DNA from: Achromobacter aloeverae
GTDB lineage: Bacteria; Pseudomonadota; Gammaproteobacteria; Burkholderiales; Burkholderiaceae_B
Length of the DNA: 64,000 bases
Reading direction: 5' to 3'
Assembly: GCF_004121055.1 (NCBI RefSeq)
Contig: NZ_PYAL01000005.1
Span: 310,001 to 374,000 of the forward strand
A program made the position numbers and the translations under genes. The notes under the pieces are model-generated. The model made no database searches and was not told the DNA's origin. It was given only the letters and a program-made list of their open reading frames with translations. Numbering within the stretch: the first letter of the stretch is position 1; the number at the start of each line of letters is the position of its first letter. Of this stretch, positions 41,952 to 50,816 are shown piece after piece.

Positions 41952-44900
41952 TCATGTACTCCTTCGACCGGCCCATGCGAGACCAGGGCCCGGCCGCCGG
42001 CCAGCTTGCGGATGGCGACATAGAACACCGGCGTCAGGAACAGCCCGAAAACGGTTACGCCCAGCATCCCCGCGAAGACCGTGACGCCGGTGGCGTAGCG
42101 GATCTCGCTGCCTGCCCCGCTGCCGACCAGCAAGGGCACGGCGCCGGCGACGAAGGCCACCGATGTCATCACGATGGGACGCAGCCGCAGCCGGCAGGCT
42201 TCCAACGCCGCCTGCACCGGGTCCTTGCCCGCGCGCAGCTCCAGCTCGCGGGCGAACTCCACGATCAGGATGGCGTTCTTGCAGGCCAGCCCCATCAGCA
42301 CCACCATGCCCACCTGCACGAATACGTTGTTGTCGCCCCCGGCCAGCCAGACGCCGAACAAGGCCGCGCACAGGCATACCGGCACGATCAGGATCACGGC
42401 CAGGGGCAGGGTCCAGCTCTCATACAACGCGGCCAGCACCAGGAAGACCAGCAGCAGCGCCAGCGGGAACACCACCACGGCCGCATTGCTTTGCGTCACC
42501 TGCTGGTAGCTGAGGTCCGTCCACTCAAGCGCGATGCCGGTCGGCAGCACTTCCCTGGCAAGACGCTCGATGGTCGCGATCATCTCGCCCGACGACATCG
42601 CCTTGGGATCGACCGAACCTATCAGGTCCGCCGCGGGATGGCCGTTGTAGCGCAACACCGGGTCGGGTCCGTAGTCGTCCGCCAGTGTCACCATCGAACC
42701 GATGGGAACCATGTCGCCGGCCGCGTTGCGCACGCGCAGGCGGCCGATATCCTCCGCGGTCTGCCGATGCCGCACATCGGCCTGCGCCATGACGCGGTAA
42801 ACGCGGCCGAAGAGATTGAAGTCGTTGACGTATATCGACCCCAGGTAGACCTGCAAGGTAGAAAACAGGTCGTTCAGCGCGACCCCCTGGGCCTTGGCCT
42901 TGACGCGATCGATCTTGACCTCGATCTGCGGGATGTTGGCTTGATAGGTGCTGACCGGGAACCCCATGCCGGGCGTGCGCGCGATGGCTCCGCTCAGCTT
43001 GTCCAGGGCCTGTTGCAAGGCGCCATAGCCCAGGCCGCCGCGGTCTTCGAGATACAGGGAGTAGCCCGAGCCATTGCCCAGGCCCGAAATGGGCGGCGGC
43101 ATCAGCGCGTAGGCGAAGCCGCCGCGCAGGCCCGCGAGCCTGGCGCTCAGGTCGGCGTTGATTTCCCGGGCGCTGCGGGTACGCTCGCCGAAGGGTTTCA
43201 GGATGATATAGAGATTGGTCGAATTGGGCGTGTTCGTCATCTGCAAGGCGTTGAACCCGCTGAATCCGGGGACCATTTCCACGCCGTCCGTGTGCAGGGC
43301 GATGTCGGTGATCTGCCTGGCCATTTCGTCGGTGCGTTGCAGCGACGCGCCCTCCGGAAGCTTGGCGCCGGCGAACAGGTAGAGCTTGTCCTGGTCGGGA
43401 ATGAAGCCGGCCGGCACGATGCGCAGCAGCAGGACGCTGGCGCCCAGCAGGGCCACGTAGACGAGGAAGACCACGCCGCGATGCTTGAGCGTGCGGCCCA
43501 CCACGCCGTGATAGCCGTCCGAACTGCGCTGGAAGAAGCGATTGAAGGGCTTGAAGAGCCAGCCGAAACCGGCGTCGATGGCGCGTGAAAGCCGGTCCTT
43601 CCTGGCGTCGTGAGGACGCAGCAGCCTGGCCGCCAGGGCGGGCGACAAGGTCAGGGAGTTGACCGCCGAGATCACCGTCGAAATGGCGATGGTCACCGCG
43701 AACTGCTTGTAGAACTGCCCGGTCACGCCGCTCATGAAGGCCATGGGCACGAAAACCGCGCACAGCACCAGCGCGATGGCGATGATGGGTCCCGAGACTT
43801 CGCGCATGGCCTGGTGCGCCGCGTCGCGCGGCGACAGTCCACGTTCGAGGTTGCGCTCGACGTTCTCCACGACCACGATGGCGTCGTCGACCACGATGCC
43901 GATGGCCAGCACCAGCCCGAAGAGCGTCAACGTGTTGATCGAGTAACCCAGCAGGTACAGCCACGCGAAGGTGCCCACCACGGACACCGGCACGGCCAAC
44001 AGCGGGATGATGGACGCGCGCCAGGTCTGCAGGAAAAGTATGACCACCAGCACCACCAGCAGCACCGCTTCGATCAGCGTGTGCTGCACCGCGCCTATGG
44101 ACTCGCGCACGAACACGGTGGGGTCCCAGACCGGCTTGTAGGACATGCCGGGCGGGAATTTCTTCGCCAGTTCGTCCAGCTTGGCGTAGACCGTCCTGGC
44201 CACCGCCAGGGAGTTGGCGCCCGGCGTCAGGAAGATGCCCAGGGACGCGGAAGGATGCTCGTCGATGAAGGACCGCAACGTATAGTCGCTGGACCCCAGC
44301 TGCACCCGTGCCACGTCGGCCAGCCGAACCACCTGGCCGTCGCCGCCCTGTTTGAGCACGATGCCGCCAAATTCCTCCGCCGTGCGCAGCCGGCCGCGGA
44401 CATTGATAGGGACCAGGAAATCGTTGCCGCGCGGCGCCGGCTCGGCGCCGATCTGCCCGGCGGAGACCTGCACGTTCTGTTCGCGCACCGCGCCGATGAC
44501 ATCGCTGGCCGTCATGCCGCGCGCCGCCAGGCGCTCGGGGTCCAGCCAGATGCGCATGGCGTATTCACCCGAGCCCAGCAGGCTGACGTCGCCGATGCCG
44601 GCCAGCCGGGAGAGCTCGTCCTTGACGTGCAGCGTCAGGTAGTTGCGCAGGTAGAGCGAATCCAGCTTGCCGCCTGGCGAATGGAAGCTTACGTACATCA
44701 GCGGCGTGGGCGACTGCTTCTGCGTCGTCACGCCGTATTGCCGTACCTCTTCCGGCAGGCGCGACAAGGCCTGGCTGACCCGGTTCTGCACGCGCACCGC
44801 CGCGGTGTCGGGGTCGACGCCGGCGGCGAAGGTGATCACCACCTGCAGGCTGCCGTCCGAACCCGCCACGGACTTCATGTACAGGATGCCTTCGACGCCG

Positions 44901-45115
44901 TTGATCGCTTCTTCCAGCGGAACGGCCACCGATTCGGCGATTTCCTTCGGGTTGGCGCCTGGGTAGGTGGCGCGCACGACCACGCTGGGCGGCACCACCT
45001 CCGGGTACTCGCCCGCGGGCAGCAATGGGATGGCGATCGCGCCCAGGGCGAAGATGATGATGGACAGGACGATGGCGAAGATCGGCCGGTCGATGAAGAA
45101 GCGGGAAAAGTCCAT
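41948..45115 (-). CDS. RND multidrug efflux transporter, AcrB/MexF-like (HAE1 family)
   Basis: The 1055-residue inner-membrane pump starts MDFSRFFIDRPIFAIVLSII, normal for HAE1 RND proteins, and has twelve expected membrane segments and two large periplasmic loops. The proton-relay Asp pair lies in GIVVDDAIVVVENVER and the Lys in GLACKNAILIVEFARELE. It exports drugs or toxic metabolites with the outer-membrane and adaptor partners. It starts 12 bases after the adaptor gene. The substrate is unknown, but control by the divergent SoxR-type regulator suggests redox-active compounds. Confidence 0.96.
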   Translation of the reverse strand: MDFSRFFIDRPIFAIVLSIIIFALGAIAIPLLPAGEYPEVVPPSVVVRATYPGANPKEIAESVAVPLEEAINGVEGILYMKSVAGSDGSLQVVITFAAGVDPDTAAVRVQNRVSQALSRLPEEVRQYGVTTQKQSPTPLMYVSFHSPGGKLDSLYLRNYLTLHVKDELSRLAGIGDVSLLGSGEYAMRIWLDPERLAARGMTASDVIGAVREQNVQVSAGQIGAEPAPRGNDFLVPINVRGRLRTAEEFGGIVLKQGGDGQVVRLADVARVQLGSSDYTLRSFIDEHPSASLGIFLTPGANSLAVARTVYAKLDELAKKFPPGMSYKPVWDPTVFVRESIGAVQHTLIEAVLLVVLVVILFLQTWRASIIPLLAVPVSVVGTFAWLYLLGYSINTLTLFGLVLAIGIVVDDAIVVVENVERNLERGLSPRDAAHQAMREVSGPIIAIALVLCAVFVPMAFMSGVTGQFYKQFAVTIAISTVISAVNSLTLSPALAARLLRPHDARKDRLSRAIDAGFGWLFKPFNRFFQRSSDGYHGVVGRTLKHRGVVFLVYVALLGASVLLLRIVPAGFIPDQDKLYLFAGAKLPEGASLQRTDEMARQITDIALHTDGVEMVPGFSGFNALQMTNTPNSTNLYIILKPFGERTRSAREINADLSARLAGLRGGFAYALMPPPISGLGNGSGYSLYLEDRGGLGYGALQQALDKLSGAIARTPGMGFPVSTYQANIPQIEVKIDRVKAKAQGVALNDLFSTLQVYLGSIYVNDFNLFGRVYRVMAQADVRHRQTAEDIGRLRVRNAAGDMVPIGSMVTLADDYGPDPVLRYNGHPAADLIGSVDPKAMSSGEMIATIERLAREVLPTGIALEWTDLSYQQVTQSNAAVVVFPLALLLVFLVLAALYESWTLPLAVILIVPVCLCAALFGVWLAGGDNNVFVQVGMVVLMGLACKNAILIVEFARELELRAGKDPVQAALEACRLRLRPIVMTSVAFVAGAVPLLVGSGAGSEIRYATGVTVFAGMLGVTVFGLFLTPVFYVAIRKLAGGRALVSHGPVEGVHE

Positions 45116-45127
45116 GTCGTCTTCCCT

Positions 45128-46291
45128 TTATTTCGCGGACGCGCTCTGCGTGGCGTAGGGAACCGCCTTGACCGGCGCGCCGGAATAGAACACCTTCTGG
45201 GTGCCGTCCACCGCCACCCGGTCGCCGTCCCGCAGGCCCGCTTCGATGATGCGCTGTCCGCCGACCGCGCGCCCCACGGACACTTCGCGGCGCAGCGCCT
45301 TGCCGTCCGCCGACACCACGTACAGGTATTTGCGGTCCTGGTCCGTCAGCACGGCCTTGTCATCCACCAGCAGGGCCCGCGGCGCGGTGCCGGTCACCAG
45401 CTGCACGCGCGCGTACAGGCCGGGGGTGAATATGCCGCCAGGGTTGTCCAGCCGCACGCGGGCGCGTATGGTGCCCGTCACCGGATCGACCTGGTTGTCG
45501 AGGAAATCGACGCGGCCCGCGTGCGGGAAGCCGGCTTCGTTGGCCAGGCCCACGCGCACCATATTGGCCGAGATGGCGCGGTCCTGGGAAGCGCCGCGGG
45601 CGGCGGTGTAGCGCAGGTAGCTTTGCTCGTCGCAGTCGAAATAGACGTAGACGGGGTCTTGCGCCACCACCGAGGTCAGCAGGGACTGGTTGGCGACGGC
45701 CAGGTTGCCGGCTGTCAGCATGGCCCGGCCCGCGCGCCCGGCCACCGGCGCGCGCACCTCGGTGTAGTCAAGGTTCAGGCGGGCATCGGCAACGGCGGCC
45801 TCGGCGGCCTGTTCGTCGGCGCGGGCCTGCTCGGCCGCCGCGCGCGTGGTGTCCAGCTCCTCCTGGGATGTCGCGCGCGCCGCGTACAGGGCGCTTACGC
45901 GCTTGAACTGCACCTGGGCCAGCCGCGCCGTGGCCCGCGCCCGCTGTAGCTGCGCTTGCGCGCGGTCCAGCGCGATGCGATAGGGCCGCTGGTCGATCAC
46001 GAACAGCACCGCCCCCTGGGCGACCTGCTCGCCTTCCTTGTACGCCACGCGGTCCAGGTAGCCACCGACGCGAGGCAATATGCGGGCTGCGTTGACCGCC
46101 TCGACGCGGCCGTTGTATTCATCCGTCAATTCGACGCTGCGCGGCGTGACGGTGACCACCCCCACCTCGGCGGGCGGCGCCGGGGCATGCTGGGCCGGTG
46201 GATCGCAGGCAGTAAGGGCAAGGGCCAGCGCGGTGGCGAACAGGGAGGTTGCCGGGGACGGCAGGCGACGGGTTGCGGGCATTTTTCGCAT
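45128..46291 (-). CDS. RND efflux periplasmic adaptor protein (MFP)
   Basis: The 387-residue adaptor has a lipoprotein-type signal (LFATALALALTACDPP) and the membrane-fusion layout: YNGRVEAVNAARILPRVGGYL (lipoyl half), a helical hairpin with ARATARLAQVQFKRV, a beta-barrel (AGRAGRAMLTAGNLA) and a C-terminal proximal domain. Starts at ATG 46291 or ATG 46282 are both possible with the mapped promoter; a TTG further up lies inside the -10 box. It is first in the adaptor-pump-channel operon. Confidence 0.93.
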   Translation of the reverse strand: MRKMPATRRLPSPATSLFATALALALTACDPPAQHAPAPPAEVGVVTVTPRSVELTDEYNGRVEAVNAARILPRVGGYLDRVAYKEGEQVAQGAVLFVIDQRPYRIALDRAQAQLQRARATARLAQVQFKRVSALYAARATSQEELDTTRAAAEQARADEQAAEAAVADARLNLDYTEVRAPVAGRAGRAMLTAGNLAVANQSLLTSVVAQDPVYVYFDCDEQSYLRYTAARGASQDRAISANMVRVGLANEAGFPHAGRVDFLDNQVDPVTGTIRARVRLDNPGGIFTPGLYARVQLVTGTAPRALLVDDKAVLTDQDRKYLYVVSADGKALRREVSVGRAVGGQRIIEAGLRDGDRVAVDGTQKVFYSGAPVKAVPYATQSASAK

Positions 46292-46312
46292 GACTCGGGA
46301 CAGGGCCGGGCG

Positions 46313-46343
46313 AATGTACAAGTTAAAGTAAACTTGAAGTCAA
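46313..46343 (-). promoter_or_regulatory. MerR/SoxR-type promoter of the RND operon with 19-bp spacer
   Basis: On the minus strand TTGACT (-35, 46338-46343) and TACATT (-10, 46313-46318) are separated by exactly 19 bases, the over-long spacer typical of MerR-family promoters. The spacer contains the dyad CAAGTT-N6-AACTTG (46319-46336). E. coli SoxR boxes have CAAGTT and AACTTG adjacent, so the six-base gap is a difference. The divergent gene encodes a SoxR-type protein. Confidence 0.75.
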
Positions 46344-46370
46344 TCAAGACCACGTCCTTGAAAGGGAGTC

Positions 46371-46940
46371 ATGATGACCGCTCCAGCCTCCACCAACAGC
46401 CGTCCCGGCAAGACGGCCAGGAATCCCGCCGACGGCCGCGCCAGTGCCCGGCCGGCCGATCCCCTGCTCCCTATCAGCGAGGTCGCCAGGCGCAGCGGGG
46501 TGGCCGCGTCGGCCCTGCGCTACTACGAGTCGATGGGGCTGATCGCCTCGTCGCGCCAGGGCAGCTCCCGGCGCTATTACCCGCGGTCCACGTTGCGGCG
46601 CGTGGCCTTCATCATCTTCGCGCAGAAGATAGGCTACAGCCTGGAGGACATCGGCCGGCAGCTGGCGCGGCTACCTACCGACACCCTGCCCACCAACCAG
46701 GACTGGCGGCGGCTGTCGCGCGATTGGAAGCAGCATGTCACCCAGCGGATCGAAGAGCTGCAGCGCCTGAACATGGACCTGGACCACTGCATAGGCTGCG
46801 GCTGCCTGTCGCTCAAGCACTGCAAGCTGGCGAATCCCGACGACCTGGTCGGCCGGGGCGGTCCCGGCGCGCGCCGCTGGCTGGGCGCGCCCTATCCGAA
46901 GGAGCTGAAGGAAAAGCTGGAAAAGGCGGGTTGCGCCTGA
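46371..46940 (+). CDS. soxR: Redox-sensing MerR family regulator, SoxR type
   Basis: The 189-residue protein has a MerR helix-turn-helix (ISEVARRSGVAASALRYYESMGL, about residues 35-57, given as motif VAASALRYYES), a coiled-coil dimer helix and the exact SoxR cysteine pattern C-x2-C-x-C-x5-C: Cys140, 143, 145 and 151, which holds a [2Fe-2S] cluster oxidised by redox-cycling drugs. A 30-residue polar N-terminal extension precedes the DNA-binding domain. AAAGGGAG stands before ATG 46371. There is no soxS nearby; as in pseudomonads, SoxR probably controls a pump directly. Confidence 0.94.
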   Translation: MMTAPASTNSRPGKTARNPADGRASARPADPLLPISEVARRSGVAASALRYYESMGLIASSRQGSSRRYYPRSTLRRVAFIIFAQKIGYSLEDIGRQLARLPTDTLPTNQDWRRLSRDWKQHVTQRIEELQRLNMDLDHCIGCGCLSLKHCKLANPDDLVGRGGPGARRWLGAPYPKELKEKLEKAGCA

Positions 46941-46950
46941 AGGAGAATGC

Positions 46951-47652
46951 TCAGGGAAGACCCTTGCCCGCCAAGGGATCCTCCCCGTAATGCTTCAACC
47001 CTTCCAGGTCCAGGACCCGCACCCCGCCATATTCCACGCGCAACAATCCGGCTGCCTCCAGCGCGCCCAGGGCCTGGTTGGCGCGCTGGCGCGACACCCT
47101 GGCCAGGTAGCCCACCTCTTCCTGGGTGATGGCCAGCTTCATGCCCATGCCGGGGTAGAGCAGGGGATTGAACAACTCGGCCAGGCAGCGCGCGACGCGC
47201 GCGTCGGTATCGAGCAGGCGGTCGTTTTCCGCCTTGCCGATGAATTGCGCCACCCGTTCGTTGAGCTGCTGCAACAGGTAGCGGTTGAAGGGGATGCTGG
47301 TATCCAGCAGGAATTCAAAAGTCGCCGCCGGCAGGCGCGCCACGACGGAGTCGCGCAGGGCGACGACATCGTATTTGCGGATTTCGCGCTTGAGCAGGGT
47401 GCCTTCGCCTATCCATCCGCCCGCCGGCACGCCCGTCAGCGAAGCCAGCTTGCCGTCCGCGTTGCCCACGGAAACCTTCACCAGCCCCGCCAGGACGCCT
47501 ATCCAGGCCTGGCCGGGCTCGCCCTTGCGCTCGATGATGGTCCCCGCGCTTACCTGCTGGATGGTGACATCCTTGAGCACGCGCGCCTGCTCCTGCGCGG
47601 TCAGCACACGGAGCCACGCGGCGGCCAACTGCAATGATTCGGCATGCTGCAT
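46951..47652 (-). CDS. Crp/Fnr family transcriptional regulator
   Basis: The 233-residue protein has an N-terminal cyclic-nucleotide-type beta-roll (GTIIERKGEPGQAWIGVLAG), a long dimer helix and a C-terminal winged helix (ITQEEVGYLARVSRQRANQALGAL, motif ARVSRQRANQAL). It lacks the N-terminal cysteines of oxygen-sensing FNR. ATG 47652 was chosen because it gives a normal length; a very long frame upstream has no coding character. It is divergent from the CoA-ligase/Liv operon with 185 bases between, and is likely its regulator. Confidence 0.92.
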   Translation of the reverse strand: MQHAESLQLAAAWLRVLTAQEQARVLKDVTIQQVSAGTIIERKGEPGQAWIGVLAGLVKVSVGNADGKLASLTGVPAGGWIGEGTLLKREIRKYDVVALRDSVVARLPAATFEFLLDTSIPFNRYLLQQLNERVAQFIGKAENDRLLDTDARVARCLAELFNPLLYPGMGMKLAITQEEVGYLARVSRQRANQALGALEAAGLLRVEYGGVRVLDLEGLKHYGEDPLAGKGLP

Positions 47653-47679
47653 CGGGATATACCCTAAAAGGCTATGAAA

Positions 47680-47695
47680 TGTCGTAGGAGCGACA
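47680..47695. promoter_or_regulatory. Dyad in the Crp/CoA-ligase divergent spacer (candidate operator)
   Basis: TGTCG (47680-47684) and CGACA (47691-47695) form an inverted repeat with a six-base centre, the spacing seen in Crp/Fnr-type sites with TGT/ACA ends. It lies 27 bases from the regulator's start. Confidence 0.4.
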
Positions 47696-47837
47696 GTTGG
47701 CGGGTTTTTAACCTTATACCTTAAGCGCAGCCCGATACCTACAACGACCAGGGCCGGAGGCCGCGCCAGGAGGTGTCCCGATCCCGCCATCGTGACGTCG
47801 GAACCAGCGATGCGTCCGGACCCGCAGAGGAGACAAC

Positions 47838-49814
47838 GTGGCGCAAGACCTGTTTGCATCCTCGCCGATGCCGGAGGTGACGGACACCTTTCCCTCCCTG
47901 CTGATGGCGCATGCGCGCGTGCGCGGCGACCGTCCCGCCATCCGCGAAAAGGACCTGGGTATCTGGCAGGCGCTGACCTGGACCCAGGTGGCGGCCCTGG
48001 CGCGCCGCGTCGCGCACGGCCTGGCCGCCCAGGGCGTCGTCCCCGGCCAGCACGTGGCCGTGGTCGGCGAGAATCGGCCGCGTCTCTATATTTCCATGAT
48101 GGCGGCCCAGGCGCTGGGCGCGATACCGGTGCCGATGTACCAGGACGCCGTCGCGCAGGAAATGGCCTATGTGCTGCAGGACGCCGCCATTGGCGTGGTG
48201 ATCGCCGAGAACCAGGAGCAGGTCGACAAGATGCTGGAGTTGCGGGAGTCCTGCCCGGACCTGCGCTGCGTCGTCTACGACGATCCGCGCGGATTGCGCC
48301 ACTACAGCGACCCCATGCTGATGTCCTTCGACGAGCTGCTTGCCGCCGGGGACGAACACGCGGCGCGGGATGACGGGTTCTTCGACCGCGCGGCACAGGC
48401 CGTGCGCCCGCAAGACACCGCGGCCATGTTCTACACCTCCGGTACCACCGGCAAGCCCAAGGGCGTGGTGCTGACCCACGCGGCGCTGATCGACCGGGCC
48501 CGCGCGGTGCAGGACATGGAAAAGCTGACCGACCGCGAGGACGTGCTGGCCTATCTGCCGCCGGCATGGATAGGGCAGAACATGTTCTCGTACACGCAAC
48601 TCCTGGTCACCGGCTTTACCGTCAATCACCCGGAGTCGCCGTCCACCGTGGCCATCGATATGCGCGATATCGGGCCGACGTATTACTTCGCGCCGCCGCG
48701 CATCCTGGAAGACCTGCTGACGCGCGTGCTGATACGCATGGAGGACGCCGGCTACCTGAAGCGCCGCCTGTTCAAGGCCTGCATGAACCTGGCGCGCCGG
48801 GTCGGCGTGCGCATCCTGGACGGGGAGCCGGTGGGCCTGTACGACCGCCTGCGCTATGCGCTGGGCGACGTGCTGATCTACGGTCCGCTGCGCAACGCGC
48901 TGGGCATGAGCCGCGTGCGCGTGGCCTACACCGCCGGCGAGGCCATCGGGCCGGACCTTTTCACCTTCTATCGTTCCCTGGGCATCAATCTCAAGCAGTT
49001 GTACGGGTCGACCGAGACATCGGTGTTCGTCTGCGTGCAGCCCGACGGCAAGGTGCGCGCCGATACCGTGGGTCCGCCGGTGGCGGGCGTGGAGATCAGG
49101 GTTGCCGACAACGGCGAGATCCTGGTGCGCAGCCCGGGCCTGTTCAAGGAGTACTACCGCAATCCGGCCGCCACGCTGGAGGCCCGCGGCGAGGATGGCT
49201 GGTTCCATACCGGCGACGCCGGCTACCTGGACCAGGACGGCCAGCTGAAGATCATCGATCGCGCCAAGGATGTCGGCAAGCTGGCCGACGGCAGCCTGTT
49301 CGCGCCCAAGTACATCGAGAACAAGCTGAAGTTCTTCCCGCACATCAAGGAAGTGGTGGCCTTCGGCGCCGGCCGCGACCAGGTCTGCGCGTTCATCAAT
49401 ATCGACCTGGAGGCCGTCGGCAACTGGGCCGAACGGCGCGGGCTGGCCTACGCCGGCTATACCGACCTGGCCGGCAAGGACGAAGTCCATGAGCTGATCC
49501 TGGGCTGCGTCGAGCAGGCGAACGCGGACCTGGCGCGCGATCCCCGCCTGGCGGCGTCGCAAGTGCGGCGCTTCCTCATCCTGCACAAGGAACTGGACCC
49601 GGACGACGACGAATTGACGCGCACGCGCAAGGTCCGGCGCGCCTTCATCGCGCAGAAGTACGCCGTGCTGGTGGACGCGCTGTTCGCGGGGCGGGCCACG
49701 CAGTATATCGAGACCGAAGTGAAATTCGAGGATGGTCGCACCGGCCGCATCGCCGCGGACCTGAAGCTGCGCGACGCGCGGGTTTTCCCCGCGCTGGCCG
49801 GGGAGGCGGCCTGA
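47838..49814 (+). CDS. AMP-binding long-chain acyl-CoA synthetase-like protein
   Basis: The 658-residue adenylate-forming enzyme has the P-loop-like FYTSGTTGKPKGV (about residue 198), VLAYLPPAWIGQNMFSY, YGSTETSVFVC, the TGDAGYLDQDGQLKIIDRAKD hinge (motif HTGDAGY) and a C-terminal TRTRKVRR with the adenylation Lys. It activates a carboxylic acid to an acyl-CoA with ATP. The closest family pattern is long-chain FadD-type, but the genes that follow encode a Liv-type importer and a second CoA ligase, so the substrate may be an imported acid. GTG 47838 is preceded by GAGGAGA. Confidence 0.93.
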   Translation: MAQDLFASSPMPEVTDTFPSLLMAHARVRGDRPAIREKDLGIWQALTWTQVAALARRVAHGLAAQGVVPGQHVAVVGENRPRLYISMMAAQALGAIPVPMYQDAVAQEMAYVLQDAAIGVVIAENQEQVDKMLELRESCPDLRCVVYDDPRGLRHYSDPMLMSFDELLAAGDEHAARDDGFFDRAAQAVRPQDTAAMFYTSGTTGKPKGVVLTHAALIDRARAVQDMEKLTDREDVLAYLPPAWIGQNMFSYTQLLVTGFTVNHPESPSTVAIDMRDIGPTYYFAPPRILEDLLTRVLIRMEDAGYLKRRLFKACMNLARRVGVRILDGEPVGLYDRLRYALGDVLIYGPLRNALGMSRVRVAYTAGEAIGPDLFTFYRSLGINLKQLYGSTETSVFVCVQPDGKVRADTVGPPVAGVEIRVADNGEILVRSPGLFKEYYRNPAATLEARGEDGWFHTGDAGYLDQDGQLKIIDRAKDVGKLADGSLFAPKYIENKLKFFPHIKEVVAFGAGRDQVCAFINIDLEAVGNWAERRGLAYAGYTDLAGKDEVHELILGCVEQANADLARDPRLAASQVRRFLILHKELDPDDDELTRTRKVRRAFIAQKYAVLVDALFAGRATQYIETEVKFEDGRTGRIAADLKLRDARVFPALAGEAA

Positions 49815-49815
49815 C

Positions 49816-50799
49816 ATGAGACTAGCCGTTTCGATGCCTGGCACCACCGCCGCCGCCACGGGCGCCTCCACGGCGCTGCGCGACACGGTCGGCGCCGCGG
49901 CGCCCGCGCCGCCGGCGGGACACGCGGACGCCGCCAGCGGGGCTTCCGCGGCGCCGGGCGCTCCCGTCGGCGCCGCCTCCGCCGCCGCGGACCGGATCGT
50001 CCCGGGGCAGGGCGCGCGCACGCGGCGCAGCGGCGGCGTCATCCTCGACATGCAGAACATCTCGCTGTCCTTCGGCGGGGTCAAGGCGCTGACGGATATT
50101 TCCTTCAACGTGCGCGAGCACGAGATCCGCGCCATCATCGGGCCCAACGGCGCCGGCAAGAGCTCCATGCTCAACGTCATCAACGGCGTCTATACGCCGC
50201 AGCAAGGCGCCATCGTCTTCGCCGGCCAGCACTATGCGCGCATGACGCCGCGCCGCGCGGCGGAGATGGGCATCGCGCGCACTTTCCAGAACCTTGCGCT
50301 GTTCAAGGGCATGAGCGTGCTGGACAACATCATGACCGGCCGCAACCTGCGCATGAAGAGCGGCTTGCTGGCGCAGGCCCTGCGCATCGGCCCGGCCGCG
50401 CGCGAGGAAAGCCGCCACCGTGAATTCGTCGAGAACATCATCGACTTCCTGGAGATCCAGGCCTACCGCAAGGTGCCGGTGGGACGCCTGCCCTACGGCT
50501 TGCAGAAGCGCGTCGACCTGGGCCGTGCGCTGGCCATGGAGCCGCGCCTGCTGCTACTGGACGAACCGATGGCGGGCATGAATATCGAGGAAAAGCAGGA
50601 CATGAGCCGCTACATCCTGGACGTCAACGACGAGTTCGGAACGACCATCGTCCTGATCGAGCACGACATGGGCGTGGTGATGGACATCTCCGACCGCGTG
50701 GTGGTGCTGGACTACGGCAAGAAGATCGGTGATGGCGAGCCCGACGAGGTGCGGGCCAATCCCGATGTGATCCGCGCCTATCTGGGCGTCGCGCACTGA
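49816..50799 (+). CDS. Liv-type ABC transporter ATPase (LivG) with Ala/Pro-rich N-terminal extension
   Basis: The 327-residue protein ends as a normal LivG: Walker A GPNGAGKSSMLN (about residue 115), ARTFQNLALFKGM, LPYGLQKRVDLGRAL, Walker B LLLLDEPMAGMN and EHDMGVVMDISDRVV. Before residue 75 there is a low-complexity Ala, Gly, Pro and Ser stretch not seen in usual LivG (about 255 residues). ATG 49816 has GGGGAGG nine bases upstream and follows the previous stop by one base, so the extension is probably real. Confidence 0.92.
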   Translation: MRLAVSMPGTTAAATGASTALRDTVGAAAPAPPAGHADAASGASAAPGAPVGAASAAADRIVPGQGARTRRSGGVILDMQNISLSFGGVKALTDISFNVREHEIRAIIGPNGAGKSSMLNVINGVYTPQQGAIVFAGQHYARMTPRRAAEMGIARTFQNLALFKGMSVLDNIMTGRNLRMKSGLLAQALRIGPAAREESRHREFVENIIDFLEIQAYRKVPVGRLPYGLQKRVDLGRALAMEPRLLLLDEPMAGMNIEEKQDMSRYILDVNDEFGTTIVLIEHDMGVVMDISDRVVVLDYGKKIGDGEPDEVRANPDVIRAYLGVAH

Positions 50800-50816
50800 G
50801 GCGCGGAGGAAACGAC

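Noticed and set aside
46951-48567. Extension of the Crp/Fnr gene to 538 residues
   Set aside because: The extra N-terminus is Arg/Pro-rich, crosses the divergent promoter and enters the CoA ligase gene; the Crp domain alone is full length.
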